From the NCBI RefSeq assembly GCF_001854605.1, contig NZ_MKJU01000006.1:1-64000 (forward strand): a DNA stretch of 64,000 nucleotides, read 5' to 3'. The notes below the pieces were generated by a model. It saw only the letters and a program-made list of their open reading frames with translations, searched no databases and was not told the DNA's origin. This document shows, in pieces, positions 24,423 through 34,925 of the stretch (position 1 is its first letter; the number at the start of each line of letters is the position of its first letter). This DNA is from Pseudoalteromonas amylolytica (GTDB lineage Bacteria > Pseudomonadota > Gammaproteobacteria > Enterobacterales > Alteromonadaceae). Made by a program: the position numbers and the translations under genes.

Positions 24423-25742
24423 CTATGCCCAGGTCAGCATAGCAGCGATGATCACCCCACTGAAAATCAGCTGGATCAAACAAAACCCCATAATGTCTCT
24501 TGCTTTAAGTCCTGCGATTGCAAGTACGGGTAGCGCCCAAAACGGTTGGATAAGGTTGGTCCAAGCGTCTCCCCAAGCAACAGCCATCGCGACTCTCGCA
24601 ACATCAGCTTCCAGCATTTGTGCTGCAGGTAGGACGATTGGAGCCTGTACGGCCCACTGACCACCGCCAGAGGGCACAAAGATATTCACAATGCCGGCAC
24701 TTAGAAAGCTCCAAAACGGCAAACTCTCAGCACTGCTGATAGACACAAATGCAGATGATATCTGCTGAGCTAACCCAGACTCAACCATCACAGCCATAAT
24801 TCCCGCATAAAATGGAAACTGAATAACAATACCTGCGCCGCCAGAAATTGCACTGTTCAAACTCGTTAACAGTCGCTCAGGTGTTTGATGTAATAGAATG
24901 GCTAAAAATAAAAAGATAGCAATCACACTGTTTAAGTTGAGCGTCCCCCCTTGAACGGCGAAGTAATAGAGCAAATAAGTGCAGCCAAGCGCACCAATTA
25001 GTGTGCCAAGCAGCTTATTGTGCTCAAGCTTTTGAGCAGGCGTTAAGTCTTCTGATTGACTTGATTGAGGCGCTGAAGAATCCATTAGTTTGCTTTGATC
25101 TATTAGTACCTGTTGCTCTTTGGGAGGCAGTAGCAATGCGTTAAGAATAGGCAGCAAAATAAGCAACGCACCGAGAATTGCTAGGTTAAAAGATGAAAAC
25201 AATGTGCTCGATGTGCTTATTACACCGATATTGGTTTGTGAAAAGTGCCCCTCGCTGGCGATGGTTAGTGGCACGGAGCCCGATAACCCTCCGTGCCAGA
25301 CAATAAACCCCGAATACGCACTCGCCACTAAAATTCGATAGTCGACCTTAACTTGACGAGCGAGCGCTTTGGCAAATAGTGCACCAATGACTAACCCAAA
25401 ACCCCAATTGATCCAACTGGCTAACATGGCGACTAGCGTGACCATCAAAATTGCAACTACAGGGGTTTTAGCCAAGGTTGCCAGTCTGTTTAGTGCATTG
25501 ATACACACAGGTGTGCTTGCCAGCATGTAACCGCAAATTAAGATAAGCAGCATTTGCATAGCAAAAGTAAGCAAACGCCAGAACCCTTGTCCCCACGCTT
25601 CAACAACTTGAGTTGGTGAGAAGGGCGTGACGATACTTGCTAAAGCAAGTACGATAAGGGTGAGCATAAGAACAAACACAAAAGGATCGGGTAAATAACG
25701 TTCTACAAGGTTGCTAATGGGACGTGTAACACGGTAGAGCAT
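24423..25742 (-). CDS. atoE: AtoE-family short-chain fatty acid transporter
   Basis: 439-residue inner-membrane protein with about 12 hydrophobic segments. It matches the AtoE family by length and by conserved stretches such as SWINWGFGLVIGA, the HGGLSGSVPL loop and FVPSGGGQWAVQAPI, where the last is the family hallmark. The likely role is uptake of short-chain fatty acids such as butyrate or acetoacetate. No ato catabolic genes lie beside it, so the symbol reflects family membership. Confidence 0.88.
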   Translation of the reverse strand: MLYRVTRPISNLVERYLPDPFVFVLMLTLIVLALASIVTPFSPTQVVEAWGQGFWRLLTFAMQMLLILICGYMLASTPVCINALNRLATLAKTPVVAILMVTLVAMLASWINWGFGLVIGALFAKALARQVKVDYRILVASAYSGFIVWHGGLSGSVPLTIASEGHFSQTNIGVISTSSTLFSSFNLAILGALLILLPILNALLLPPKEQQVLIDQSKLMDSSAPQSSQSEDLTPAQKLEHNKLLGTLIGALGCTYLLYYFAVQGGTLNLNSVIAIFLFLAILLHQTPERLLTSLNSAISGGAGIVIQFPFYAGIMAVMVESGLAQQISSAFVSISSAESLPFWSFLSAGIVNIFVPSGGGQWAVQAPIVLPAAQMLEADVARVAMAVAWGDAWTNLIQPFWALPVLAIAGLKARDIMGFCLIQLIFSGVIIAAMLTWA

Positions 25743-25945
25743 AGATCATCCTGATATTATTTTTTGCTCAATGATAGCTAACATTTATGCTAAAAGTTAG
25801 TCTTTTAGGCTAAGTTTATGATATAGACTAAACAGTGTAATGCTTTTACCTATTGATTCTATTAGATTATTCTACTTGGCATGATACGTGTATTCTATAG
25901 TTAGAAATATAATTTATACATTTAGTAATTAACAGAGAGGATGCC

Positions 25946-26185
25946 ATGGCAGCACAAGGTTCAGGCGGTAATGTGATCGCAGCAATTTGTAATATATTTT
26001 TCCCAGGATTAGGCCAGCTGGTACAAGGGCGTATTATCGCGGCGCTGATTTTTGCAATCGTGGTGTTTGGCGGCTATGCACTATGGTTCTTAGTTGTTCC
26101 ACCAGTGATCGGCGCAGTCGTGCACTTATGGGCTATTATAGATGCTGCTAAATATACCAACTACTCAGGGTATGAGCGCCGTTAG
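25946..26185 (+). CDS. Small TM2-like membrane protein
   Basis: 79 residues: a glycine-rich start, then FFPGLGQLVQGR (the PGLGQ turn common in TM2-like proteins) and two hydrophobic helices (about 27-45 and 49-67). A GAGAGG ribosome site precedes ATG 25946. Function unknown. The 3' end overlaps the convergent transporter gene by about 20 bases. The 203-base gap before it is very AT-rich and probably contains its promoter; no clear boxes are called. Confidence 0.75.
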   Translation: MAAQGSGGNVIAAICNIFFPGLGQLVQGRIIAALIFAIVVFGGYALWFLVVPPVIGAVVHLWAIIDAAKYTNYSGYERR

Positions 26186-27076
26186 CCAAGCTCCAAGCGT
26201 TAGCACGCTTAACATCGTTGATAAGACCACGCTACTAGCAAGTACGCTTTGCTGGCGTTGCAGTTGGCGTGCAACCAGATAGGCATTAACACCCAATGGT
26301 GAAGCACTCATAAGTGTGAGCACGGCAACCTGTTTGTGGGGGAGCGCCATTCCCCACCGAGCGGTGATATACACTACGAAAGGTAAAACGATCAGCTTTA
26401 TGAGGCTTACCAGCAGTGCTTTTTGCCACGCGCCCCGAATAGAGTAATTGTTTAAACTTGCGCCAAGCGCAAATAAGGCACCGGCAATGGCTGGCTCGCA
26501 AAGTAGCGAGAGCCCTTCTTGCACCACACTTGGAATGACTAAGCCAACCAAATTACATAGTAGCCCTAAACTGATGCTAATCACGATGGGGTTGAGCAGT
26601 AAGGGGTTGAGTGCATCGCGTACACGCCCGTGCAGGTTAGCAGCAAAGGCAAAAGTACAGCTGAACAATAAAGCACTATGGAAGGTAATGATCATAAAGA
26701 CCATCGCGCCATACTCAGCACCCAAACTGGCAATAATAATAGGTAGACCAACCAACACGGTATTTGAGTAAGTACACGCTAATGATAACGTCGCGCTATC
26801 ACCGCGCTCTATCAGCATGACATATTTAAATATTCCGCAACTTAATAAATAGACGAGCAGTACTGGCAGATAGAAGCTGGCTATCACACGTAATGATAAC
26901 GCCTGACTGAGATCTGCTTGATACATGTTTAAGAACAGAAAAACAGGGATGATCAAGTTGAAGATAAACAATCTCAAGCCATCAAGTGTGGCCGTACTAA
27001 AAACCTTGAACTTTGCGCAGCTATAACCCACTAGGACGACAAAAATGATTGGGAAAAGAATTACAAATGCGCTCAT
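26165..27076 (-). CDS. AEC-family (auxin efflux carrier-like) transporter
   Basis: 303-residue inner-membrane protein with about ten helices, including the family patterns IFNLIIPVFLFLNM near the N-terminus and LTLMSASPLGVNAYLVARQ near the C-terminus. Bacterial members export or exchange small organic acids such as malate. The start at 27076 gives the usual AEC beginning (FVILFPIIFVVLVGY) with GGA upstream; ATG 27121 and TTG 27133 are in-frame alternatives that would add 15 to 19 residues. Confidence 0.85.
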   Translation of the reverse strand: MSAFVILFPIIFVVLVGYSCAKFKVFSTATLDGLRLFIFNLIIPVFLFLNMYQADLSQALSLRVIASFYLPVLLVYLLSCGIFKYVMLIERGDSATLSLACTYSNTVLVGLPIIIASLGAEYGAMVFMIITFHSALLFSCTFAFAANLHGRVRDALNPLLLNPIVISISLGLLCNLVGLVIPSVVQEGLSLLCEPAIAGALFALGASLNNYSIRGAWQKALLVSLIKLIVLPFVVYITARWGMALPHKQVAVLTLMSASPLGVNAYLVARQLQRQQSVLASSVVLSTMLSVLTLGAWLTALIP

Positions 27077-27187
27077 AGCCAGTCCGAAAATAAAATAGGG
27101 CGCTATTATCTCGGTTTGCATGGTGCGCCACAAGGCCTACTGAGTATAATAGCGCACAGATTATCGAGTAAGAGTTGAGAGTGAATT

Positions 27188-27556
27188 TTGGAGTACCAGT
27201 TTATTCGCGATCCGATCACCGGGTTTAGAGTGAAAATCAGCGATGAGCATATGCTGGTGGGTCGTTGGTTAAGTGAAGAGTTACCCTATGATGAGGTAAT
27301 GCAGCTTGTTGCTGACGCTAAAGCTATGCACAAAGATAGCCCCGTGATTGTCAAAGAAGGAAAGGAAATACGTTTTACTTTGTCTGCCGATGAAGCACTA
27401 TTTGAAGCACACGCTTTGTTTCACCAAGCTGACGATTTAAGTCATTATGCTGATGATGCACTGGAACTTGATGAACACGGCCTACTGAGTGGTTGTGGCT
27501 ATGAAGACTTTATTGCGTTATTAGAGGCATGGAATCAGTTTATTCACCGCGCTTAG
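27188..27556 (+). CDS. yacL: UPF0231 family protein YacL
   Basis: 122 residues matching E. coli YacL: MEYQFIRDPITGFRVKISDEH at the start, VGRWLSEEL, and the terminal LLSGCGYEDFIALLEAWNQF, which mirrors the LCGVEDF end of YacL. The function of the family is unknown. The start is TTG 27188 with GAGAG upstream; no ATG gives the conserved N-terminus. Confidence 0.85.
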   Translation: MEYQFIRDPITGFRVKISDEHMLVGRWLSEELPYDEVMQLVADAKAMHKDSPVIVKEGKEIRFTLSADEALFEAHALFHQADDLSHYADDALELDEHGLLSGCGYEDFIALLEAWNQFIHRA

Positions 27557-27576
27557 ATACCATGCCCATAGACGTA

Positions 27577-28278
27577 TCACTTAGGTGTGCCGTATATTTG
27601 CTCAGCACGATTAAACAACACCCAAGAAGTAAGAATATATTTGTCGTTCGATAGCGGTTTGTTACCTCTGTGGGTATGCGTGAAGTAACCGGGAGCGATC
27701 ACCATAGTGCCTTTTTTCGGTGCTATTTTTTTCTGTTGGTAATAAAACTCGGTTTCTCCGCCTTCGGTGACGTCATTTAGATAGAACATAAATAGCAATA
27801 CGCGGTGGAGGGCTTCGTTGTGACCTTGTTGAGGGTACACTTCGCTATGCCAATACGGGTAGCCGCCCTTGTTGACTTCATATTTTTGGGCTTGGATATT
27901 ACCAAGACGAAACAGCTGCTGCACTAAAACGGGTAGTTGGGGTTTGCCCACTTCTGCAAAGTTGTCGAACGTCACATCAACGGGTTCTCCCGTTTTTGGG
28001 TGATAAACTTTCAGACCAAACGCACCGATTATCATAAATAAATGCTCTTCAATATATTTAAAGACATGTTGTGCGGTGACTTGTTGTATGTGCTGTAGAT
28101 GCTGAGCGTATTCTGGGTGAGAATTCAAATACAGATCTTGACTCACTTTTTTGCTAAGGTCGATACCACCCGATGTAGTGCCTTGTTTTAAGTGTGGGCT
28201 TTGTTCAAAAAGATTAATAAACTGATCACAAAACTCACCGCTTAGCGCGTTGTCATAAACGCCTATAAAATCTGTCAT
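27577..28278 (-). CDS. 2-oxoglutarate/Fe(II)-dependent oxygenase (prolyl 4-hydroxylase-like)
   Basis: 233 residues with the double-stranded beta-helix fold. Iron ligands are read as His in YWHSEVYP (H-x-E where H-x-D is usual) and the distal His in HTHRGNKP. The YNDVTEGGETEFY-type core (LNDVTEGGETEFYYQ) and a conserved KGTMVIAP strand are typical of P4H-like enzymes. It should hydroxylate a protein or peptide side chain; the substrate is unknown. The H-x-E variant is uncommon but occurs in active members. Confidence 0.83.
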   Translation of the reverse strand: MTDFIGVYDNALSGEFCDQFINLFEQSPHLKQGTTSGGIDLSKKVSQDLYLNSHPEYAQHLQHIQQVTAQHVFKYIEEHLFMIIGAFGLKVYHPKTGEPVDVTFDNFAEVGKPQLPVLVQQLFRLGNIQAQKYEVNKGGYPYWHSEVYPQQGHNEALHRVLLFMFYLNDVTEGGETEFYYQQKKIAPKKGTMVIAPGYFTHTHRGNKPLSNDKYILTSWVLFNRAEQIYGTPK

Positions 28279-28306
28279 TATTTTACCTACAGTTATTGGA
28301 ATTATT

Positions 28307-28696
28307 ATGTTGTCTGAAAAGCTGATGCCGCGATTTAGCGAAACCGACGTGCTTGGTCATATAAACAATACCGTACTCCCTGTGTGGTTTGAAGCCGCCA
28401 GAGTGCCTATTTTTAAAATATTCACCCCAGATCTTAATCCACATCAATGGAAGTTGATTGTAGCTAAGGTTGAGGTGGTATTTAAAGGGGAGTTGTTTTA
28501 TGGCCAACAGGTGGAGATTAAAACGGCCATAGAGCATATTGGTAATAGCTCTTTTGTAATTGTACAGCAGGCGTGGCAACACGGTGAGTGTTGCGCCGAG
28601 GGTAAAACTGTCATGGTTCGGTATGATTTTTCAGCTAAATGCGCTCAATCGTTGTCACAGCAAGAGCGTGATCAGCTAACGACGTTTATGGTTTGA
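28307..28696 (+). CDS. Hotdog-fold acyl-CoA thioesterase (4HBT/YbgC-like)
   Basis: 129 residues with the single-hotdog signature RFSETDVLGHINNTVLPVWFE: the catalytic Asp followed by GH-x-NN, as in 4-hydroxybenzoyl-CoA thioesterases. The rest (FKGELFYGQQVEIKTAIEHIGNSSF) fits the fold. It hydrolyses an acyl-CoA or acyl-ACP of unknown chain length. It is divergent from the oxygenase gene, with 28 bases between the starts, and its stop overlaps the next convergent gene by 11 bases. Confidence 0.85.
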   Translation: MLSEKLMPRFSETDVLGHINNTVLPVWFEAARVPIFKIFTPDLNPHQWKLIVAKVEVVFKGELFYGQQVEIKTAIEHIGNSSFVIVQQAWQHGECCAEGKTVMVRYDFSAKCAQSLSQQERDQLTTFMV

Positions 28697-29711
28697 TAGC
28701 ATTGACTTTAAATTGATGACCTATCGCGGCTGAAATACATGGTTTAACCTGATAGCGGTAACTTGTTTTATCAGCCGTGGTGATCTTTTCAATTTCTAAA
28801 ATTTCATAGTCATTTAACTCTATCACCCGGCTATGTTCGCTGTGCTCACAGCGAGAGCGAGCATCGGCTTCATTGTCGAAGATAAAGTTGGCTAAGATCC
28901 GTTTTACCTTTTTCTCGTAGCTACTAGCCTGCTGATCAATGATAGCTTTGGCTTCATCTAGCTCGGAAAGGGTACTTTCGAGCTCAGGCTTTTCTTTAAT
29001 GGCCGCAGCGATTTCCTCGTCTGAAGACTTGATGACGTTTATGGTTAAGTCTGTTTCTATGTCGCCCACTATGTTGGTCACAGTTTGGCTAACGCCATAC
29101 AGAACACCGGTATAGGTGGTTAGTAGCGTAAGTTGTATCAACAAAAATAGCCCAGCACCAAAACGTATAAAGCCGGTGATGATCCCAAAGCGATAACCCG
29201 GTGGGTGCCAAATACTGTGTAGGCCAAAGGGCCGCAACAACATCAGCAGCAGAATATAGACAGGTATCGAAAATTGGATTAGCAGCAGCACCACAAGGCT
29301 GGTGATCACAAACCAAATGGGAACCGACAATAACACTGCAAAGTTATGGGTGTAGGGCAGGTGATCAGCACTTACTCCAGTGATATCGTTGACTAAACCG
29401 GACGCTTGCACCAACGCATAGTTGGCGACAAAACCATAAAATAACAAGATTACCGCTTTGCCCGGTAAACTATCCCAAATCTGAATAAATTTAGGCCAAA
29501 ATTCACTCAACATGGCCACTAACACCAATGCAGTGATCCCTACCATTAAGCCGTGGCTTTGTGCATCGTCCCAGAGGTAGACAAAACTGACGATAATCGC
29601 GAGCAAGTAACAGCGCTGAGCTAAGTTTAAGGAAGTCCAAAAGCCCGACAGGCGTGCTTGATAGTGTCGCAATCTATCCTTGATAGGCATGAAGTAGGGT
29701 AACTGTTGCAT
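28686..29711 (-). CDS. Polytopic membrane protein of unknown function
   Basis: 341 residues. The N-terminal two thirds hold about five hydrophobic helices, including a proline-rich loop (PFGLHSIWHPPGYRFGIITG). The last about 120 residues are soluble, with a coiled-coil-like stretch (EEIAAAIKEKPELESTLSELDEA, broken here only by reading) and a small C-terminal domain with two cysteines. Not recognised. It lies downstream of uvrA on the same strand but is separated from it by a hairpin. Confidence 0.7.
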   Translation of the reverse strand: MQQLPYFMPIKDRLRHYQARLSGFWTSLNLAQRCYLLAIIVSFVYLWDDAQSHGLMVGITALVLVAMLSEFWPKFIQIWDSLPGKAVILLFYGFVANYALVQASGLVNDITGVSADHLPYTHNFAVLLSVPIWFVITSLVVLLLIQFSIPVYILLLMLLRPFGLHSIWHPPGYRFGIITGFIRFGAGLFLLIQLTLLTTYTGVLYGVSQTVTNIVGDIETDLTINVIKSSDEEIAAAIKEKPELESTLSELDEAKAIIDQQASSYEKKVKRILANFIFDNEADARSRCEHSEHSRVIELNDYEILEIEKITTADKTSYRYQVKPCISAAIGHQFKVNAIKP

Positions 29712-29729
29712 TGTCGTGGTTGGGTAGTG

Positions 29730-29756
29730 AAGGAATGTAGTTAAACTACATTCCTT
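29730..29756 (-). terminator. Hairpin terminator downstream of uvrA
   Basis: AAGGAATGTAGTT is followed after one base by its complement AACTACATTCCTT, giving a stem of about 11 bp with a short loop. It sits seven bases after the uvrA stop and before the next gene on the same strand. The T-run is modest. Confidence 0.6.
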
Positions 29757-29762
29757 TGGCTA

Positions 29763-32582
29763 TTAAAGTAAAGGTTTTAGGTATTTTCCTGTATGAGATT
29801 GTGCACATTCAGCAACTTGCTCTGGTGTGCCAGCAATCAAGATTTGACCACCGCCAGCCCCCCCTTCAGGGCCTAAGTCAACAATCCAGTCTGCAGTTTT
29901 GATCACATCTAGATTGTGCTCAATCACCACCACGGTGTTGCCATGATCGCGCAGTCGGTGCAGTACCACCAGTAACTGTTGAATGTCGTGGAAGTGTAAA
30001 CCTGTGGTTGGCTCATCAAGAATATACAGGGTTTTACCCGTATCTCGTTTTGATAGCTCTCTGGCAAGTTTTACGCGCTGGGCTTCACCACCGGATAAGG
30101 TTGTTGCAGCCTGACCAAGACGAATATATGACAAGCCCACATCCATCAAAGTGGTGAGCTTACGGTTTATTGCAGGAATTTTATCGAAAAACTGCTGGGC
30201 ATCTTCTACAGTCATTTCAAGTACTTCATGGATATTCTTACCCTTGTACAACACTTCCAAAGTTTCTCGGTTGTAGCGCTTGCCCGCACAAATATCACAA
30301 GGTACATAAACATCCGGTAAGAAGTGCATCTCTACTTTGATAACGCCATCACCTTGGCATGCCTCACAGCGCCCGCCTTTTACGTTGAAACTAAAGCGGC
30401 CCACTTTGTAACCCCGAGAACGCGCTTCTTGTGTGCCAGCAAACAACTCTCGAATTGCGGTGAAAATACCGGTGTAAGTGGCTGGATTAGAGCGGGGGGT
30501 ACGACCAATTGGGCTTTGATCAATGTCGATCACCTTATCGAAGTGATCTAGGCCCGTAATTGCTTTGTATGGTGCCGCCTCGGCTGTCGTTGCGCCATTG
30601 AGTTCGCTGTGTGCAAGTTTAAACAGGGTGTCGTTGATAAGCGTGGATTTACCTGAACCTGATACACCTGTGATACACGTCATCAACCCAAAAGGAATGC
30701 GCAAGTCGACGCTTTTTAGATTGTTGCCCGTTGCACCAATGAGTTCCAGCCACTTGTCATTGCATTGGTGACGTTGTGCGGGAACGGCAATCGATTTAGC
30801 GCCGCTGAGGTATTGACCTGTCAGAGATTTGGGGTTGTTGATAATATCGTCACGAGAGCCTTGTGCCACCACATGCCCGCCATGAACACCCGCTCCGGGG
30901 CCTATATCGATGATGTGGTCCGCCGCACGAATCGCATCTTCATCATGCTCTACCACAATCACAGTGTTACCTAAATCGCGCAGATGCGTTAGTGTGCTCA
31001 GTAGGCGGTCATTATCTCTTTGGTGTAGGCCTATTGAAGGCTCATCTAGGACATACATGACCCCAACTAAACCAGCTCCAATTTGACTGGCTAGGCGGAT
31101 CCGCTGGGCTTCACCACCCGAAAGCGTGTCGGCGCTGCGCTCCAATGACAGGTAATTGAGCCCGACATTGATTAAAAATGACAGACGATCACGGATTTCT
31201 TTGAGGATCTTCTCAGCAATTTGCGCTTTTTGCCCCTGTAAGGTCAGTGACTCAAAAAACTCCATCGCCGCGCCAATGCTCATGGTGGTCACTTGAGGCA
31301 ATGTGGTTTGTCCAATGAACACATTACGGGCTTCTTCGCGCAAACGAGAACCATGACAGCTTGGACAGGCCTGACTGGTTTGATACTTACTCAATTCTTC
31401 TCGCACAGAGCTTGATTCCGTTTCTCTGTATCGACGATTCATATTATTGAGTACACCTTCAAACTCATGATTGCGGGTGATCAAGTCGCCACGATCGTTA
31501 CGGTAGTTGAACGCGATTTTTGTTTTACCTGAGCCTTCTAAAATAACTTTTTGCGCATCGCTCGGTAAAGCTTGAAAGGGCACTTCTAAGTCAAAGCCGT
31601 AATGCTCAGCCACCGCTTGTAACATTTGAAAGTAATAAAAACTGCGTTTGTCCCAACCTTTAATCGCGCCACCGCTCAGGCTTAACTCAGGGTTTTGTAC
31701 CACACGTTGTGGATCGAAATACTGACGTACTCCTAAACCATCACAGCTTTGGCAAGCACCAGCGGGGTTGTTAAATGAAAACAGTCTCGGCTCTAACTCG
31801 GTCATGGCATAGCCACAGGTAGGACAGGCAAAATTGGCTGAAAAAATCATTTCTTCAGCATTTGGCTCGTCCATATTGGCAACCACCGCAATACCCGAAG
31901 ACAGCTCTAGTGCAGTCTCAAATGATTCAGCTAAACGTTGCTGCAGACCATCTTTCACTTTAAAGCGATCAACCACCACTTCTATCGTGTGCTTTTTATG
32001 TAGCTCCAAGGTTGGCGGATCTGATAGGTCACATACTTCACCATCAATACGTGCTCGGATGTAACCTTGACTGGCCAGTTGCTCAAGTAACTTTACATGT
32101 TCACCTTTGCGGTTTTTAACAACAGGAGCCAATAGCATCAGTTTGCTGCCCGGAGGCTGTTCCAATACAGAGTCGACCATTTGACTGATGGTTTGTGCCG
32201 CCAACGGTAAATCGTGGGTTGGGCATCGTGGCTCACCCACTCTGGCAAAAAGAAGGCGCAAATAGTCGTAGATCTCAGTAATGGTGCCCACCGTTGAACG
32301 TGGGTTATGAGAGGTCGATTTTTGCTCAATAGAAATTGCAGGTGATAGACCCTCAATGTGATCCACATCGGGTTTTTCCATCAGTGATAAGAACTGGCGT
32401 GCGTAAGCCGAAAGCGATTCAACATAACGTCTTTGGCCTTCAGCATAAAGCGTATCAAATGCCAGTGAAGATTTCCCCGAGCCCGATAATCCAGTGATAA
32501 CGATGAGTTTATCGCGTGGAATGGTGAGCGAAATATCTTTTAAATTGTGCGTTCGAGCGCCTCTGACTTCTATTTTATCCAT
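29763..32582 (-). CDS. uvrA: Excinuclease ABC subunit UvrA
   Basis: 939 residues, the normal length. UvrA is the damage-recognition ATPase of nucleotide excision repair; it works as a dimer and loads UvrB. Two ABC-type ATPase modules are seen: Walker [20 protein letters not shown] (about 31) and [13 protein letters not shown] (about 640), with LSGGEAQR signatures near 487 and 825. There are two zinc modules (CPTCGY...CQSCDG and CEACQGDG...CDICAG). No clear LexA box was found in the 132 bases upstream, although uvrA is SOS-regulated in many relatives. Confidence 0.98.
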   Translation of the reverse strand: MDKIEVRGARTHNLKDISLTIPRDKLIVITGLSGSGKSSLAFDTLYAEGQRRYVESLSAYARQFLSLMEKPDVDHIEGLSPAISIEQKSTSHNPRSTVGTITEIYDYLRLLFARVGEPRCPTHDLPLAAQTISQMVDSVLEQPPGSKLMLLAPVVKNRKGEHVKLLEQLASQGYIRARIDGEVCDLSDPPTLELHKKHTIEVVVDRFKVKDGLQQRLAESFETALELSSGIAVVANMDEPNAEEMIFSANFACPTCGYAMTELEPRLFSFNNPAGACQSCDGLGVRQYFDPQRVVQNPELSLSGGAIKGWDKRSFYYFQMLQAVAEHYGFDLEVPFQALPSDAQKVILEGSGKTKIAFNYRNDRGDLITRNHEFEGVLNNMNRRYRETESSSVREELSKYQTSQACPSCHGSRLREEARNVFIGQTTLPQVTTMSIGAAMEFFESLTLQGQKAQIAEKILKEIRDRLSFLINVGLNYLSLERSADTLSGGEAQRIRLASQIGAGLVGVMYVLDEPSIGLHQRDNDRLLSTLTHLRDLGNTVIVVEHDEDAIRAADHIIDIGPGAGVHGGHVVAQGSRDDIINNPKSLTGQYLSGAKSIAVPAQRHQCNDKWLELIGATGNNLKSVDLRIPFGLMTCITGVSGSGKSTLINDTLFKLAHSELNGATTAEAAPYKAITGLDHFDKVIDIDQSPIGRTPRSNPATYTGIFTAIRELFAGTQEARSRGYKVGRFSFNVKGGRCEACQGDGVIKVEMHFLPDVYVPCDICAGKRYNRETLEVLYKGKNIHEVLEMTVEDAQQFFDKIPAINRKLTTLMDVGLSYIRLGQAATTLSGGEAQRVKLARELSKRDTGKTLYILDEPTTGLHFHDIQQLLVVLHRLRDHGNTVVVIEHNLDVIKTADWIVDLGPEGGAGGGQILIAGTPEQVAECAQSHTGKYLKPLL

Positions 32583-32714
32583 TTTGACCTAATTACAGAG
32601 TTGAGTGGCAACGATTGTTAGCGCAACAGTATCGCATACTTTGCCAAAAATTAACTTATCTTTGCTAAACGTTCTACACTGGGGGGAGGGATCAACATTA
32701 GAGCGATTAGTTTT

Positions 32715-33485
32715 GTGCGTCTGATAGGGCCATGTATCGGCCTCTCACTGTTATTACTTTCTTGTGTACTCAATGCCAGCACTTCGCATTGTGAATTCAT
32801 CGTGCGTTTTGAAAACTACTCTGCGCAATCGCAACAAGATGCACAATTACGTTGGCATGGCTTGGATGTAGACTTTGCCAAAAGTTTGCTCGAAGAAATG
32901 GGTTGCAGCCATCGGTTTGTCAGCGTTCCTTGGGGTCGCGCGTTAAAAATGCTTGAAGTCGGCGAGATTGACTTAATGCTGAGTGTGTCAAAAACCGCTC
33001 AGCGGATGCGCTTTGCCTATTTTATAGGCCCTCAGCGAATGGAAAATATTGTCTTTGCTACCAATGGGAAAAGGCCGTTATATGTGCAGTCACTTGAAGA
33101 GCTGTTTTCACTGAGCATGCCTGTGGCCATCCAGCGTGGAGCCTATTATGGCGAAGCATTTGAAAAGAGGATGACACAAGAAGCTGATTCAGAAGATAAG
33201 TTTATCTATGTGCCAGATAATCAGCGCAAGCTCCATTTACTACGCAATGGACGCATCTCAGGCTTTTTAGAGGAAAAGTACAACATCATGTATCAGGTTG
33301 ACCATAATCCTGATTTTATTGAGATTGAAATTGCCCCGTTGGTGGTTAACTCCGAACCCGTTTATATTGCCGTGAGTAAAGAGAGCGTAACGAAAGCGCA
33401 AATAGAGCAGCTAAAAGCAGCGTTTGAGCGATTGCGTAGTTCTGGAAAGTTAGCGCAAATTTTAAAAAAATATAAGTTAGACTGA
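32715..33485 (+). CDS. Periplasmic amino-acid-type solute-binding protein (SBP family 3)
   Basis: 256 residues with a signal peptide (RLIGPCIGLSLLLLSCVLNAS) and the bilobal family 3 fold (GLDVDFAKSLLEEMGC, WGRALKMLEVGEIDLMLSVSKT). Many stand-alone members in marine Gammaproteobacteria have no ABC permease beside them, as here, and may act as sensors. The ribosome-site match GGAGG (32685-32689) is 25 bases before GTG 32715 but only seven before an in-frame ATT at 32697, so a rare ATT start is possible. Confidence 0.82.
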   Translation: MRLIGPCIGLSLLLLSCVLNASTSHCEFIVRFENYSAQSQQDAQLRWHGLDVDFAKSLLEEMGCSHRFVSVPWGRALKMLEVGEIDLMLSVSKTAQRMRFAYFIGPQRMENIVFATNGKRPLYVQSLEELFSLSMPVAIQRGAYYGEAFEKRMTQEADSEDKFIYVPDNQRKLHLLRNGRISGFLEEKYNIMYQVDHNPDFIEIEIAPLVVNSEPVYIAVSKESVTKAQIEQLKAAFERLRSSGKLAQILKKYKLD

Positions 33486-33537
33486 GTTTTTTTGATAGAC
33501 TGTGGCGCGCTAAACTGAGCAGAACTAAACGAGTACT

Positions 33538-34905
33538 ATGTCTAATCAATCTTTAAATCTTCTGGAAAAACGCGCGGCGCTGTCACTGGCCAGTGTGTTT
33601 GCATTTCGCATGCTTGGGCTGTTTATGCTGATGCCCGTGTTGGCTATTTATGGTCAATCACTTGAGCATGTATCGCCAATGTGGATTGGGCTCGCTATCG
33701 GTGCATACGGTTTAACGCAAGCTTTGTTGCAAATACCCATGGGGTGGTTGTCTGATAAGTTCGGCCGCAAGCCTGTGATTATATTTGGTCTGATGATATT
33801 TGCTTTAGGCTCAGTTATCGCCGCGCTGGCTGACTCGATTTATTGGGTGACCGTGGGGCGAGCCTTGCAAGGCATGGGCGCGATTGCTAGCGCATTACTT
33901 GCTTTGGCCGCCGATTTAAGTCGTGACGAACAGCGCCCAAAGGTGATGGCGGTCATAGGCATGTGTATTGGTTTAAGTTTTGCCTTTGCGATGTTACTAG
34001 GTCCTATGGTTGCAGCTGCGTTTGGTATTTCTGGTGTGTTTTGGCTCACCGCAGTGCTGGCATTATGTGGTATTGTCATCATCCTATTTGTGGTGCCCAG
34101 TGCTATTAACAAAGCACCAAAAGGCGATACTGTGGCAACACTGGTGGATATTCGCAAACTGAGTCGCCATCCACAATTGTTACGCCTAGACTTGGGCGTT
34201 ATGCTACTGCATTTATCACTCACAACGATGTTTGTGGTACTGCCAGGGCAGTTGATAGCTGATGGCCTTAACGCAGATGCACATTGGCAGTTATATATTC
34301 CGGTTTTACTGTTAGCGTTTGTATTAATGGCACCACTGATGATAATCGCCATTCGTAAGCAAAAAGAACGTGAAACATTTTTAGCGGCGATTGTATTGAT
34401 CATACTGAGCACATTTAGCCTGACCTTGGTTGCTGATTCGGTCATTGGCATTGCTGTTTGTATGCTTTTGTATTTTGTAGCATTTAACTTTTTAGAAGCG
34501 ACGATGCCAGCACTGGTATCGCGAATTGCTCCCGCTTCTCAGAAGGGATCCGCGATGGGGATTTTTTCGTCGGGTCAATTTTTTGGGGCATTTTTAGGCG
34601 GAATTTTAGGTGGTTACATCGCCCAGCACGGAGAAGCCAATGGAGTGTTTGCGGCAGTGGCCTGTGTTGGGGTAATATGGCTACTTATTGCATGGCGAAT
34701 GCAGATCCCGCCCAAGAGTAAAATAATCAGCTTAATGACCGACCTATCTGAGCCTCAACAGGCGGAAGTGTTGGCCGATAAGCTAGTCGCATTACCAGGT
34801 GTGATCGAGGCGATAGTCGTGAGCGAAGAAAATCGCAGCTATCTGAAGATAGATGATAAAAAATTTGATTTAAACCAAGCTAAGCAAGTACTTGGCTTGC
34901 ATTAA
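33538..34905 (+). CDS. yajR: MFS transporter with C-terminal YAM domain (YajR-like)
   Basis: 455 residues: 12 transmembrane helices with MFS loop motifs (GWLSDKFGRKPVI near 65, GRALQGMGAIASA near 105) followed by a soluble domain of about 65 residues (LADKLVALPGVIEAIVV...LKIDDKKFDLNQAKQVL). A cytoplasmic ferredoxin-like C-terminal domain of this kind, in a protein of this length, is the mark of YajR. It exports an unknown compound by proton exchange. It ends 20 bases before ssb. Confidence 0.88.
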   Translation: MSNQSLNLLEKRAALSLASVFAFRMLGLFMLMPVLAIYGQSLEHVSPMWIGLAIGAYGLTQALLQIPMGWLSDKFGRKPVIIFGLMIFALGSVIAALADSIYWVTVGRALQGMGAIASALLALAADLSRDEQRPKVMAVIGMCIGLSFAFAMLLGPMVAAAFGISGVFWLTAVLALCGIVIILFVVPSAINKAPKGDTVATLVDIRKLSRHPQLLRLDLGVMLLHLSLTTMFVVLPGQLIADGLNADAHWQLYIPVLLLAFVLMAPLMIIAIRKQKERETFLAAIVLIILSTFSLTLVADSVIGIAVCMLLYFVAFNFLEATMPALVSRIAPASQKGSAMGIFSSGQFFGAFLGGILGGYIAQHGEANGVFAAVACVGVIWLLIAWRMQIPPKSKIISLMTDLSEPQQAEVLADKLVALPGVIEAIVVSEENRSYLKIDDKKFDLNQAKQVLGLH

Positions 34906-34925
34906 TAGTGTGAGGAGAGGGTGCC

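Noticed and set aside
32583..32714. LexA box in front of uvrA
   Set aside because: No CTG-N10-CAG palindrome was found in the upstream region by eye.
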